Source: Bemisia tabaci (Eukaryota; Arthropoda; Insecta; Hemiptera; Aleyrodidae). From it: DNA of 64,000 bases. Numbering within the stretch: the first letter of the stretch is position 1; every line of letters begins with the position of its first letter. The translations under genes were made by a program, and so were the position numbers. This document shows, piece after piece, positions 53,096 to 63,783 of the stretch. The DNA is taken from NCBI RefSeq assembly GCF_918797505.1, contig NC_092796.1, positions 59,302,851-59,366,850 on the forward strand, written 5' to 3'. Under the pieces are notes generated by a model. The model ran no database searches. It saw only the letters and a program-made list of their open reading frames with translations, and had not been told where the DNA came from.

Positions 53096-54777
53096 ACGAC
53101 TACTTTTCAATCTTTAGAATTTAAATAGATCTGCTTAAGTTTTCATTTCTAGATTTTCAACTGTGCAACAGTGTAGATGTAAACCAGGGTGTTATATCTG
53201 TTGGGGGGGGGGGGGGGGGGATCTCACGCAGACCCAATCATTTCTCTATGATCCTTATTTTGGAACCAGTAGACAAATCATGCCATGAGAAATCGTGGAA
53301 TGCATAAATCAAGTTTTACGCGGAGAATTTCATGTTCTTGATCAGTAGTAATTGAATGGAATTGTATAAAATCTCGTATGTTTTTTGAGTATTTCAACGG
53401 GTCATAATTAATCCTAAACATAACGTATTTGAAATGTGATACCTTATTAGACGAGTGATTTTAGCCATTAATGAATATCCTTCTTGTAGTAGGTTTCAGC
53501 CTCAGCTTTATGTTAATTTGTAGCGTGACGTCATTATAAAGGTTATTCAAAATATTATATTGAAGATACATAGCATAAGATAGAAAACAATAAATAACTA
53601 TGTCGACGTACTACCCGCCTCTGCCGGTGGTTCTCTCTCCAAAGCATGTTTTAAATCATACATTTCTACGCGTGCAACTATTTCAACTCCTGAGTAGGTT
53701 TTCTTGCATAGCTGATCAATTGAAGGCGCATGACATGCAGCGAGCGATTTCATGCTTCCTCCTGTCTGCTTTTCAACCCGGCGCGCGCGGCGAGGTGCTG
53801 CAAGCCGTCTGACAGCATCAGCAAAGATTTTAATCTCTTCAATTCATACTTTTATATTTCACCTCAAATGTATCCTTCCCTCAGAGCGTGCATTAAAATG
53901 TTCAGATATGAAGCGCCATCCCTAAAGGAGCTTTCACCCGAAGGAATCCCATGAATTTCTCACTGAATTGGAAAAGTTTATGTTTGAACTGAGGTCTTAT
54001 TGCTCAGACCATACCTCATTTTGTCGTTCTCAGACGAAAGGACGTAGCCCTTTTTGTGATCGAAAAACTGACTTAACTCAAACTATTCAATTTCTTACGG
54101 GAATAGGACCGTACAGCCAAAATTTTTCTCATTTTCTAGTCTAGTCGAGAAGGAAATTGATTAAATTTTTGACTTGAAACCCTCGACAGTCTCTCACAGT
54201 ATGACAAGTTCTTGAAAAGTTCGAAAATTTTGGAATCCAAGAAAAAATGAGTTTATCCAGTCCTAGCTAAAGAGGAATTTGCGCTTGGAAATCGAGTAAT
54301 GTTGGGATGTAATTTGCACCCTAAATTCCCTTAACTCTCCATTTTTTTGCTCGTTGAAGGTTTATTTTGACGGAATTCGCCATGATTTTATCTTTTTCAG
54401 TCTCTCTTCTGGTTTAAAACTGGCCTAATCGTGGTTCTGAGGGCTGATTTTGCGGGTTTGTGGTTGAATGCCGAAAAATCTGCATCTTTCGCCGAGATCG
54501 ATTCTCAGACTCATATTTAGGCTTGTATTTGACTCGAATCGAGATAAAAAATGACCAAATCATGGTGCATTCCGTTAAATATATGACTTCAAAGTGCCAA
54601 AAATCGTGGAGTTGAGGAAATTCAGGGTGGGCCCAAAAACTTCCCACTCAATATTCCTCCGTCCATTTAAAATATTGGGAAAAAGTCGGGAAAATCTAAC
54701 ATGAATTTTCAGTAGATACACTGGAAAATAAACTCTGGCCGTGGAATCCGTACTTACGGTATATACGTATAGACATA
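53096..54777. other. No recognised feature
   Basis: A G run of about 17 lies near 53204. No convincing gene or repeat. Confidence 0.45.
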
Positions 54778-55005
54778 CACAGGGAAAAAACCACATTGGA
54801 TCCAGAGTCCCCACTCTTGAAAACATTGACAAGAAAAAGGACTCTAGATTCAATCAGATTTAAGCTTAAATCAAAAGAAAATCCCCTCAAATTAAGAGGC
54901 TTCGTTATTGATTTAAGCTTAAATCTGATTGAATCAAGAGTGTTTTTTCTTGTCGATGTTTTTAGGAGTCTGGACTCTAGATCCAATGTGTTTTTTTTTC
55001 CAGTG
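54778..55005 (-). mobile_element. Family A MITE, copy 8
   Basis: CACAGG...CCAGTG, 228 bp, minus-type centre (CTCAAATTAAGAGGCTTC). Preceded by TA and followed by TG, so the duplication is imperfect. Confidence 0.82.
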
Positions 55006-55023
55006 TGGAGGTTATGTTCGTCC

Positions 55024-55165
55024 AGTGTGCCGTCCACGTTCCGAGCTCAGAGACTGAAAGTTCCAGGTGTAGCAGTCGAAGCTACAGCTCCAGCACCAGG
55101 ATACTTACGGTCTCTGAGCCCGGAACGGACGGTATGTCTATTTAGCCCGTAATGTTTTTTTCAGC
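55024..55165. mobile_element. Palindromic element related to that at 56122
   Basis: GTTCCGAGCTCAGAGACTGA and GGTCTCTGAGCCCGGAACGG form arms around ACAGCTCCAGCACC. Terminal TTTAGCCCGTAATG and TTTTTTTCAGCGCA resemble the element at 56122-56321. The left terminus is unclear. Confidence 0.5.
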
Positions 55166-55594
55166 GCACCATGTGATGCCCGAAAGTTAGTTTGCCGGGT
55201 TTGAGCGGTCATTAGAGTGGCAGTTGCCGAAGGTATTCGGTCTCTCGCCGCATGGCTTGGAGCAAATCGGGCTCGGAGTCCTTTGAGCTGTCGCGGCGCG
55301 GAGCTCAACATGCACAATTGCACAATCGAGCATTTAAAGTGCTCGTGTCCGTCCGCGCATTTGATGTGTGTTCTTTTCGATTCGTGGCAATCCGCCTCTC
55401 GACAGTGCATCATGCAAATGGCAGATTTATGCTCGATCCGTTTCACCTGGTTATAAATAAAAGCGACTAAATTTAAACCTGAATCGGCGGCTTTGTTACC
55501 GCCGCGCGGGACCGGGGTGGCGGCTCATGTAGGCTCTGCAATTGAGCCCCGCTCCAGAAGTCGGCTTCGAGGCTCCCGGCTATCGAGTCCTGCA
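55166..55594. other. No recognised gene; TATA-like sequence
   Basis: TTATAAATAAAAGCG at about 55451 resembles a TATA box, but nothing downstream identifies a gene. Confidence 0.35.
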
Positions 55595-55712
55595 TCCCTC
55601 CTTTCGCCTCTTCCGCCTCCTTCCTTCGCCTCTTCCACCTCCTCGATTCTCCTCTTTCGCCTCCTCGATTCTCCCCTTTCGCCTCCTCCGTTCGCCTCTT
55701 CCGCCTCTACGT
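55595..55712. repeat. CGCCTCTTCCGCCTCC pyrimidine minisatellite
   Basis: Irregular repeats built from CGCCTCTTCC, CGCCTCCT and CGATTCTCC over about 118 bp. Frames across it are Pro/Ser/Leu-rich artefacts. Confidence 0.65.
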
Positions 55713-55721
55713 CTTGGGTCC

Positions 55722-56121
55722 TTCCTTCCTCTCCTCCGTGACCTCCAACGCAAAGTTACGTTTTACGTTACCAGAAGTCTTGAGCCTCTCTCCTATACGC
55801 AGATTCGACCTCCTCCTGCGAGAGAGGCAATGGATCAGTGGGCCAGTCATGCGTATCGCAACACTGCGTTTTCATAGTTAAATCTTGAGAGGCACAGGAA
55901 CAAATTGACTGCATTTTGCAATTCTTTCCTCTCCTCCGCGACCTCCAAAGTTACGTTTTACGTAACCAGAAGTCTTGAGCCTCTCTCCTAACGCAAGTGT
56001 TCCGACCCATTTGATCTCCTCCTGCAAGAGAGGCAAGAGATCAGTGGACCTGTCATGCGTATCGCAACATCGCGTTTTCGTAGTTGATTCTTGAGAGGCA
56101 CGAGAACAATAAATTGAACTA
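55722..56121. repeat. Tandem duplication, two 200-bp units
   Basis: Units 55722-55921 and 55922-56121 share CAAAGTTACGTTTTACGT, CCAGAAGTCTTGAGCCTCTC, GTCATGCGTATCGCAACA and TCTTGAGAGGCAC. Each ends inside the left arm of a family D element (AATTGACTGCATTTTGCAA in the first), so the duplication copied a piece of that element. Confidence 0.8.
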
Positions 56122-56460
56122 CACTGACAAAAAGTTACGGGCTATATAGACTTACCATCTGTTCCGGGCTCAGAGGCCGAAACTTCCGGATGCTGGGGCC
56201 GTAGCTTCGATTGATCCGGGTGCTACCCCCGGAACCCACGGCCTCTTGGCCCGGAACGCGGACAGTATTTGTAATTAGCCCGTGAGTACGGCTCCCACGG
56301 CCGGAGTTTTTTTTTTCAGTGTACATTTTGCAATTAGGAATTACACTTTCTGGCTGCTTAGTTTAAAAACAACGAACGTATACTATTAGTCTCCCTCAGC
56401 ATGTTAGTATTCTTATAGACGGGCCAGAAATTGGAGTTCCTAATTGCAAAATGTAGTCCA
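56112..56460. mobile_element. Family D palindromic MITE, copy 9, split
   Basis: The left end TTGAACTA is separated from CATTTTGCAATTAGGAATTA by an insert at 56122-56321. The right end TAATTGCAAAATGTAGTCCA is intact. Without the insert the element is about 149 bp. Confidence 0.8.
56122..56321. mobile_element. CACTG-ended palindromic MITE nested in family D
   Basis: CACTGAC...TCAGTG, 200 bp, with TA on both sides (56120-56121 and 56322-56323). Removing it with one TA restores GAACTACATTTTGCAATTA. The interior is GC-richer than family A and is palindromic around ATTGATCCGGG (TTCCGGGCTCAGAGGCC against GGCCTCTTGGCCCGGAA). Confidence 0.8.
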
Positions 56461-56725
56461 ATTCGTCTATTTCCGGGCTATGGAACGTAACTGCATTCCA
56501 AGTTGCAAAATTGCCATTGCCTCAAACAATTAACTTTCTACAAGAGTGCACCTGCGTGATTTTTGTGCAACAATGTCTGATTTTTGCATGAGAATAGAGG
56601 AAGAATCAGTGATATTTTCAGCTAGAAAGACCAAGATTCTCCCGGCAAAAATGCAGTTCTTGAGGACAAATTCGGCAACATTGAAATGTAGTTGCATTTA
56701 TAATGTCGGAAACGACGAATTGGAT
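56461..56725 (-). repeat. Family F repeat, minus-oriented copy
   Basis: GGAACGTAACTGCATTCCAA and GTTGCAAAATTGCC at the left, TTTTTGCATGAGAATAGAGG in the middle, AATGTAGTTGCATT at the right. Reads as family F reversed (compare 33840-34350). Confidence 0.5.
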
Positions 56726-56787
56726 CATTGAGCAAACCAGTCATTGTCATATCTGCATTGAGGGTTTTGAAAAAGAGCCTTGTTGCG

Positions 56788-57002
56788 CGCGGGCTGTTTA
56801 TTAAAATTGATAGACAAAGAGAGGTAAGAGAAAATGCCGGAGCGATCCTTCTGGTGGAAGCGGGTGGTGGTTGCATAATTGATAAAGGATATAATTAACG
56901 GATTAACACAAGGCAACCCACGAGAGACCGTACATTTAGTCCATTATTTTTCCTTTCTCTCATGTCTATAGCTTTCTCTATCGATGCCAATAATCAGCCC
57001 GC
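56788..57002. mobile_element. Family I element, best-preserved copy
   Basis: CGCGGGCTGTTTATTAAAAT at the left and a mirror-type CCAATAATCAGCCCGC at the right, flanked by TTGTTGCG (56780-56787) and TTGGTGCG (57003-57010), 7 of 8 identical. The arms carry GATAGACAAAG and its partner, and GGAAGCGGGTGGTGGTTGC. An 8-bp duplication fits hAT-like transposition. Confidence 0.7.
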
Positions 57003-57615
57003 TTGGTGCGGCTTCTTTTTTTATACCCACTGACTCACGATAATGAAAATTTGACCAAAGTTAGAACGTGTATCCAAAGCAAACAAGTTTCATTTTAATT
57101 TGAGTTGTGTCGAGCAGGAACGGCGCTCATACATTTTTTAACGATCAGTTTTAGCTCTAGTTGCAAGCAAACAGTCTACATGACGTCAACCAAGTTCAGC
57201 GGAAGGGAAAATGATAGAAGTTCAGGACATGGAGAAAGCTAGATAATAGGAAAGCATGGGGAAAAGGTCGGAAAAATTGAACTAGAAATTCAGAAAAGTT
57301 CGCAATGAGGGTTTCATGAATGGGTGATTTCAGATTTAATAATTTGTTTCCTGCAGAGAACTATGCAAGGGAGGAACGAAAAGTCGAGCTTTATATTCGA
57401 CTGTTTTTCTCGTCTCTGAACCCTCGAACGCCCCTCCCCCGCGCTATTGAAGAACAAAGGAGAGAGAATAAAAGAATTCGAAAATGAATGAAAACGCGAG
57501 GTATAAACTCGACTTTGTCCGGCCTCGGATGAGTTTCCAAGCCTCATCTCTTCAAAGATGGCTCTACTGAAAGTTGCCGCGACGTTGCCGCGTAGAAGCG
57601 GGAAAGTCGGAAAAT
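57003..57615. other. No recognised feature
   Basis: The 121-residue minus frame spanning 57314-57679 shows no domain I recognise. Confidence 0.45.
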
Positions 57616-57745
57616 TGGACCGCATTTCGTAATGAGGAACTATACACTTGTTAGTTCCGGTCAAGAACACCGTATGCACCGTCAGTTTCCTTATGCAAGT
57701 TTTTTACGGAAGAGCCAGAAATTGTATTTCCTAATCGCAAAATAA
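57616..57745. mobile_element. Family D palindromic MITE, diverged copy 10
   Basis: TTGGACCGCATTTCGTAATG at the left and TTCCTAATCGCAAAATA at the right, with AGAGCCAGAAATTGTA. Diverged but with correct length and spacing. Confidence 0.55.
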
Positions 57746-58794
57746 CCGAAAGTAGAACTGATTTTTTTAGGCGGTTCGTAAGTACTGAGAAAGTGCGGAA
57801 ATTCCGCAAGGAGGTACGCAATTATTACCTTCATATACCTCGCGTATTTTTTAATGAAACCTGAAAAGTATCCAATCCCCTGTGCGTTGATTTTTAGATT
57901 ATTGTTTGCCTGCAAGATCGCGAAGCTAATCTTTAAGCCACTGATTAAATTTGGTGTCAACGTCATTTTTTCGTGATTTGATCGAGAATTTCAAGCTTTC
58001 ACCATTTTTTTTTAATTTCGTCGGTACTGAAAAAGTACTGAATTTTTCTGTTGCGGAGGTACTGAATTTCTTGGGAAAGTACTGAAAAAACACTGTGAAA
58101 GTACTGATTTTCGGTCAGTCTATTTTGGTAGACTTTCCAGCTTTGTCTTCCGGTTCACTGTCCCGCCCGAGTTGGCAACAGCGTAGAGCACGTAGACCTC
58201 TAGGGATTCGTCCTATCCGTCCGTATGCGGGGACCATCAAAGAAGCGACTTTTTCAGAGTTTTTCCGAGCGGTGTGTCGCGAAAGTCGGTGCAGCGTTGC
58301 TGAATCTCGTGCCAAAATCCATCTATTTCTCATTGGTTCCCTGGGAAAAGCGGCAAGCCTGAATGGGAGGTGTCGAGAGAGAATAAATGGGCAGGAACGG
58401 GCGGGAACACCCTTGCCGCGCGACAGCTCAATCCGTTTTACCATGGCGTTTTGACGGGATGATTTCGAGTAAATCTGGCAACGTGGGGAGGGACCGGGGT
58501 CCGCGAGCGGGGACAACGTACCATCCATTTCCTGCCTCGTGAAAAATGGCCACGGGCGTCGATATCGCTCCCCGCTCGCCGCGCAAATTCCGTCGCTTTT
58601 CGCAATAGATTTCTGTTAGTCGAGCTTTGAAAGCTTTGAAATATGGGGGAAACCTCAGTTTTTCATGTGTTTATTTTTCCCCATGTTAAGATTACGCCTG
58701 ACCCTTTTCGGCTCTGGGTCAGTTCGTCGGAGATTACAGTTCGGTGCGAAGGCGGTATCGAGGGATTTTCCTCCTCAACAGACCGATTAATAAA
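57746..58794. other. No recognised gene
   Basis: AAGTACTGAA-type words recur at about 57778 and 58023-58110 and may mark a further diverged transposon. GC-richer sequence lies at 58130-58580, where frames of 119 and 137 residues overlap on opposite strands without recognisable domains. Confidence 0.4.
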
Positions 58795-59045
58795 AATTTT
58801 AGGGCAAAGCTTTACACAGAAAAGACGAAGGGACAATGGAGCAATCCTATTGGTCGAAACGGGCAACTGTAAAAATAATGGACTAACTAAAGGGCCTCTC
58901 GCGTCGCGGGTTTCCATCAGTTAGTCTATTGTTTACCTCCTCTGTCCATTCCAAACACCCGGTTTCACTAATAGGATCGTTCCATTCTCCTTTTGTCCTC
59001 TTTGTCCATCCCTTTATCCATTTTCAATAATCATCCCGCTGGTCT
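58795..59045. mobile_element. Family I element, copy 5
   Basis: CAATCCTATTGGTCGAAACG and its mirror-type CGGTTTCACTAATAGGATCG, TAATGGACTAACTAA and CAGTTAGTCTATTG, and the end TCAATAATCATCCCGCTGG. The left end is decayed. Confidence 0.65.
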
Positions 59046-59497
59046 GGAAGATTCAGAATTAGTACTATTTTTTGGGGGGGGGGGGAAGGGGGGGGAAGCA
59101 CTGAATAACAATACCTCAACATGGCTCTCTCCTCTCCTCCAGATGTCTCAGAGTAGCCTTTGGTTTCGGTCGATTTAACCAAAAATTTGGTCGATCGACC
59201 AAGTCCTATCCATTTGGTTGATCTGACGGTAACTAATTAACTTAGAGTGAGCCAAAGTAATAAAAATGGACACGGAAATTTTGAACTGTGCCGTGGCAAC
59301 TTTCGAGAAGACCGTGAATACTCAAAAATTTGACCCTCGCCCCAAAAACCAGCCTCGCTTTTGTTTATTTATGCGTATTTTATTTATTTTATTTCTTTAA
59401 ATTTTTATCGGTACTTAAACTGCCCTTTTTCGCGCAAAAACGGCACGAAAATTACGTGGCTTATCTAGTCATAATTGACGGGATTTTAAGGTACCCT
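59046..59497. other. No recognised feature
   Basis: Two G runs near 59073-59096. T-rich from 59360 to 59400. Confidence 0.45.
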
Positions 59498-59758
59498 GGG
59501 TCCTTTTACAGGAACGCCTTTAAGGATACAATTATACATACGCCACGGATGTCCGTGTTGCATGCACAAGAAATTGCAGGCACCTGGACTTGTAAAAAGT
59601 TTACTTATTGTTAGTTGGCTGTATCTCTTTGGGTCCTTTTACAGGAACGCCTTCAAGGATACAATTATACATACGCCGCGGATGTCCGTGTTGCACGCAC
59701 AAGAAATTGCAGGCACCTGTACCTGTAAAAAGTTTACTTAGTTGGCTGTATCTCTTGT
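59498..59758. repeat. Tandem duplication, two units of about 130 bp
   Basis: GGGTCCTTTTACAGGAACGC begins units at 59498 and 59631. Both contain AGGATACAATTATACATACG, GATGTCCGTGTTGCA and AAAAAGTTTACTTA. The second lacks five bases (TTGTT). About 95 percent identical by eye. Confidence 0.85.
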
Positions 59759-60270
59759 AAGCAACACAGCCATTCGTCTTCCTTTTTTCGAAAGGAGCTG
59801 CCGGGAACTTGTCGAGCGGGTACATTTACGCATAATACACCTGCTCGGGCCACTTGTTTGCGACGAAGGTAAATGATGGTCCAAGCCTCGACCCGAGGAT
59901 GATCTGTCGAACGAGTGGCCACTTTTTCTCCTCTGGATGCGGGGAGACCGAGAGGGCAAGGGTGATTGACTTTTGACACACTCCCCGTCTCGTCTCGGCG
60001 CGTCGCTTTATCTGCTCGCGTCCAGTCGCGCGCTCCTTCCCCGCAAAACCCGCAGCTTGGGCTCCGTCGGGGGTGAAAAACGAAAAAATATACTCGCCCT
60101 CTATAATTTACGCTAGGGTTCGGTGGGAAAGCGAGCTCGGGGTCGTATTGTTGTTAATCTTCGTCCCCGCGGGTTCTCACCCTCTATTCCACCGAATTTT
60201 TCCACGTTTCCTCTTCGTAATCGGTGGCGTTTTACACTGATATAAATCGAGGAGTGAAATTCGGTGTACG
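59759..60270. other. No recognised feature
   Basis: Somewhat GC-rich at 59960-60180. No credible frame. Confidence 0.45.
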
Positions 60271-60744
60271 CAGAGCTGCCACGGTCAGGAAATTTTTAAA
60301 AGTCAGGGAAAATGCACTGGAAAAAAAAAACATTGGATCTTGAGTCCAGACTCTTGAAAACATTGATAAGAAAAAATACTCTTGATTCAATCGGATTTTT
60401 GCTTGAATCAAAACGAAATCCGCTTAAATTAAGAGGCTTCGTCCTTGATTTAAGCTAGATTCCGATTGAATTAAGAGAACTTTTTCTTGTCGATGTTTTT
60501 AAGAGTCTGGACTCTAGATCCAATGTGTTTTTTTTTTCCAGTATGACGAAAATGTCAGGGGAAAATCCTGAAGTTACCTTTATTTGCTTTCTAGAAAAGG
60601 TTTGACGTTTCGAACAACAAAGCCTGGAAAATAATTATTTCTTTTTCACCATCTGGCATATTTTCAATTGTCAGGGGATTCCACCTAAATTTTTCAGGGA
60701 AATGTCAAAGAATTTCATCCTCTAAATTCTGTGGCAGCCCCGCA
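60271..60744. mobile_element. Family C element, copy 3, split by family A
   Basis: CAGAGCTGCCACGGTCAGG at the left, TGTGGCAGCCCCG at the right. GTTACCTTTATTTGCTTTCT and GGTTTGACGTTTCGAACAAC match the other copies. A family A MITE lies at 60315-60543; outside it the element is about 245 bp. Confidence 0.7.
60315..60543 (-). mobile_element. Family A MITE, copy 9 (nested in C)
   Basis: CACTGG...CCAGTA, 229 bp, with TG on both sides (60313-60314 and 60544-60545). Removing it gives AAAATGACGAAAATGTCAGG, close to GAATGTGACGAAAATGTCAGG in the family C copy at 33966. This shows that a TG target is also used. Confidence 0.88.
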
Positions 60745-61267
60745 ACTTATTCAGGAGTCCACCTAGTGCCCTGAGGACCCGACCGATATGAATGTAAATC
60801 GTTTGCTCCGTATAGCGTACGAAAATTCCTATCAAGGGTAGATTTCGGTCCGTATAAAAAGTCATTCCGTAAAAAGAGTCCTACCCCGCATTCATAATAT
60901 CACGCGAGTTCTTCGGGCGCTGTATAGACCCTGGCACCGAATTTCCTTCCAAAATTTTTAACAGTGTAAGATAATTCGGAGAATTTCTAATTGTAGCTGC
61001 ACGGAACTTTACCATTGACGTGTCTGTGTGTGAAAAGGAATTACGGACACATGTTTTCAATCAAAAAGAACTTTTCGTGCGGCAGAATGTACATATTTGT
61101 AGGAACACTATGTCTAATCCTTGAGCTGAAAAATAAATTAAGGTGTTCAGTAAGTGGTTTAAATGAAGGGTTTAAATTAAATTGACGCTTATGATTTGCC
61201 TTTTATGGTAATCTACAGTTGGACGATTCATCGAAGAAAATCTGATCAAGATACACGGTAAAATAAA
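60745..61267. other. No recognised feature
   Basis: TTTTTAACAGTGTAAG at about 60957-60972 looks like the right end of a V-type element; no partner was found. Confidence 0.4.
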
Positions 61268-61630
61268 CCAGATTTCTTGTAGTTCTACTTAACCCAATGC
61301 TCAAATTACGGAGATAATTCAGGCATTCAGGCGGGAATATATACGCAGTCAAGTCAGTTCCATGTTCAAAGATCGTAATAACTTGAAGCCATTTAGCCCT
61401 CTACTGGCCATTCTCGGTAACAAAGTCGGAGGACCCACCATATAAGAAAAAAAACTATATTTTCTCGCACTCCAAGCCAATTTTAGTCCCATCAAGAAAC
61501 ATTGTAAAATGAAACAGGTTGGTATTTCTACACTCTAACACAACGCTCAAATTGAGAAAAAAATTCAGGCAGGAATACATGTGCAGGTTTGTTCCGTGTT
61601 GGAAGATCCTGCCAACTCCAAGCCATTTTG
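61268..61630. repeat. Diverged direct repeat
   Basis: AACCCAATGCTCAAATTACG then AATTCAGGCATTCAGGCGGG (61268-61397) is echoed by AACACAACGCTCAAATTGAG then AATTCAGGCAGGAATACATG (61511-61630). Both end with a variant of ACTCCAAGCCATTT. Confidence 0.6.
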
Positions 61631-62169
61631 AACTTTTGAGGTTAGAAACGTCTAATATCGTGCATTCCGGATGACAGGACACCCTAATGCAACTGCGCGT
61701 CGGTCGAAACTTGAGGTGTTAGTATTGAGCCTCCGACTTGTGACAAGGTATTTTTTTCAGGGAAACCCTACGGCTCCAACTCCTCACGTTTCACTCGTTT
61801 CCAAATCGCGTCGCGCATAATTTGCGATTTCACCTCGTTTCCCTGTCAGTTCCCAATCGCTTCGCACGTGCATATTCAAGCATATTTGGACGCCAAAATC
61901 GAACATTAATTTTGCTCGAATCATCATCGTCATCACGAGACTCCTCTAACACTGTACTTCCTAGGATGTATCCCTTGGGTAACTGTTTTTGTCCCACGGA
62001 ATCGAGACGAATCTAGCGCTCAAACTCGCACGAGTGAGTGTTGGAGCAAAGTTCGCCTGCATTTAAGCGAATAGGCAGTAAAAATCCTTCACGTCGAAAT
62101 AGTGGTATCCGGTGTGATTGACCGGCGCGGCGTCCTGTATGTTCGTGCCTAAACTTGTATCCAGCAATA
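61631..62169. other. No recognised feature
   Basis: Unique-looking sequence. Confidence 0.45.
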
Positions 62170-62424
62170 CACGGAAAAAAGTTGAAGGGGTTTTCCCCTA
62201 AAATTGTGCTACTACCCAAAGATTGATGATATGGACATTTCCAATTAATTGTAGTAGTACCGCAATTCAAGTTGAGGTTGTACCGCAACATTTGGATTCG
62301 TAACCTAATTTATTGGGGTACTACCACAATCAGTTGGGGCACTACCGCAAGTAATAGGGGTTCTACCACAATCAATTGGAAATGTCCATATCCTCCAACA
62401 ACCTCGTGCTTTTTTTTATCCGTG
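62170..62424. mobile_element. CACGG-ended palindromic MITE U
   Basis: CACGGAAAAAAG at the left and TTTTTTTATCCGTG at the right, TA on both sides (62168-62169 and 62425-62426), 255 bp. The arms contain GATATGGACATTTCCAATTA and its mirror GATTGGAAATGTCCATATC-type sequence. ACTACCGCAA words repeat near the centre. The same target rule and similar ends to family A suggest a shared mobilising transposase. Confidence 0.7.
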
Positions 62425-62741
62425 TACCAATACAATTATTATTAAATGGGATTTCCCCTTTCTCCAGTGGCTTAACTAGGAATTCTTGGGGGGGGGGGGG
62501 GGGGGTCACTCACCGGGGGTTCTGGGGGATTCTTCCAAAAGGTAAAAGTTGTGGCCGAAACAGCAACTCAATCCTGCATTATTCAAAAACGTGACGGTGC
62601 ATTTTACATTGTTTTGTGCACGTCCCAGATAATATTTTATGTCTGCCCCCCAAAATTAAAAAAGAGGCACAATTAGAGAGGCTAAGGGGGGGGGGGGTCC
62701 AGACCCCCTGGCCTTCCTCATCATTTTTGAAGTATGTAGTA
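62425..62741. other. No recognised feature
   Basis: G runs near 62489 (about 16) and 62688 (about 11). Confidence 0.45.
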
Positions 62742-63006
62742 CACTGGAAAAAAAAAAAACACATTGGATCTAGAGTCCAGACTCTTAAAAACATCGACAA
62801 GAAAAAATACTCTTGATTGAATCAGATTTCAGCTTATATCAAGAACCAAGCCTCTTAATTTGAACGGATTTCCTTTTGATTTAAGCTTAAATCTGCTTGA
62901 ATCAATTTAAGAGTCCTTTTTCTTGTCAATGTTTTCAAGAGTCTGGACTCTAGATACAATGTGTTTTTTTTTTTTTTCTTCTTTTTTTTTCCTTTTTTTT
63001 CCAGTG
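62742..63006 (+). mobile_element. Family A MITE, copy 10
   Basis: CACTGG...CCAGTG, 265 bp because the right-hand T run has expanded to about 45 bases with a few C interruptions. TA precedes it and TC follows. Plus-type centre. Confidence 0.85.
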
Positions 63007-63783
63007 TCCCTACAGATGACTATAGATTCCTAACTTACTTTATAATAAAAGAATAGTAGCCAAATTAATTTCCCCAATAAAAGAAGAAAAGAATCCACCA
63101 GCCTGATTTTTCCTTACTCTCAATTCGCAACTGAAGACCTCTGATCTGCCATCGTACTCACAACGCGCGTAGACCTATTCGGCTTGGACTCTCGGAGTTG
63201 TACACGGAGAAAATCAAGCTTTGGTTGAAACGAATCTTAATCTCAAATTCTAAGTAGTGAAATCTTTATCCGGCTTAAAACTGATTTTCCGCGTGAAATT
63301 TTAGTATCTTTCAATTCGCGTTCGTCCACTGCCCTATTTTTCTCGATCCCTCACACAGACACAGGTTTCCTCATCGAGAAGGCGCTTCGTAAGGAGGCCA
63401 ACCGGTTTTGCCGAGAGCCGCTCGGGAGTCCGGGGGCTCTCACGGAATGATCCGGATCATAGGAGCCTTTATCCGCGGGATTAGGACAGCTCCCGGTCGT
63501 AAGACAACAAGACGCCGAGGGATCAACCCTTCCAATTTAGCGCACCTTTTGTTATTCTCCCTCGCAACCTTTTTTCACGGCTTTATTCCGCGGGATATCT
63601 CGGATCCTGGACTCGGAGCCGTTGTGCTTAAGAATTATTCAGTTGTGCTTTTGTCGCGGTGGAGAAGTCCCCTCCCCCACGTAAAAAACACTGCCTGCTC
63701 ATACAGAAAGCCCAAATACAGTGAGAGCTCTGGCGTCGGAGTCGCTGCAGACCTGGGAAATCTGGAAAATGCGAGGAGCTAAA
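63007..63783. other. No recognised feature
   Basis: TACACGGAGAAAATCAAGC at about 63190 resembles the left end of a CACGG-type element, with no matching right end in the window. The 124-residue frame at 63408-63782 has no recognisable domain. Confidence 0.4.

Noticed and set aside
58095..58528. Overlapping 119- and 137-residue frames on opposite strands.
   Set aside because: GC-rich sequence keeps both strands open. Neither shows a domain.
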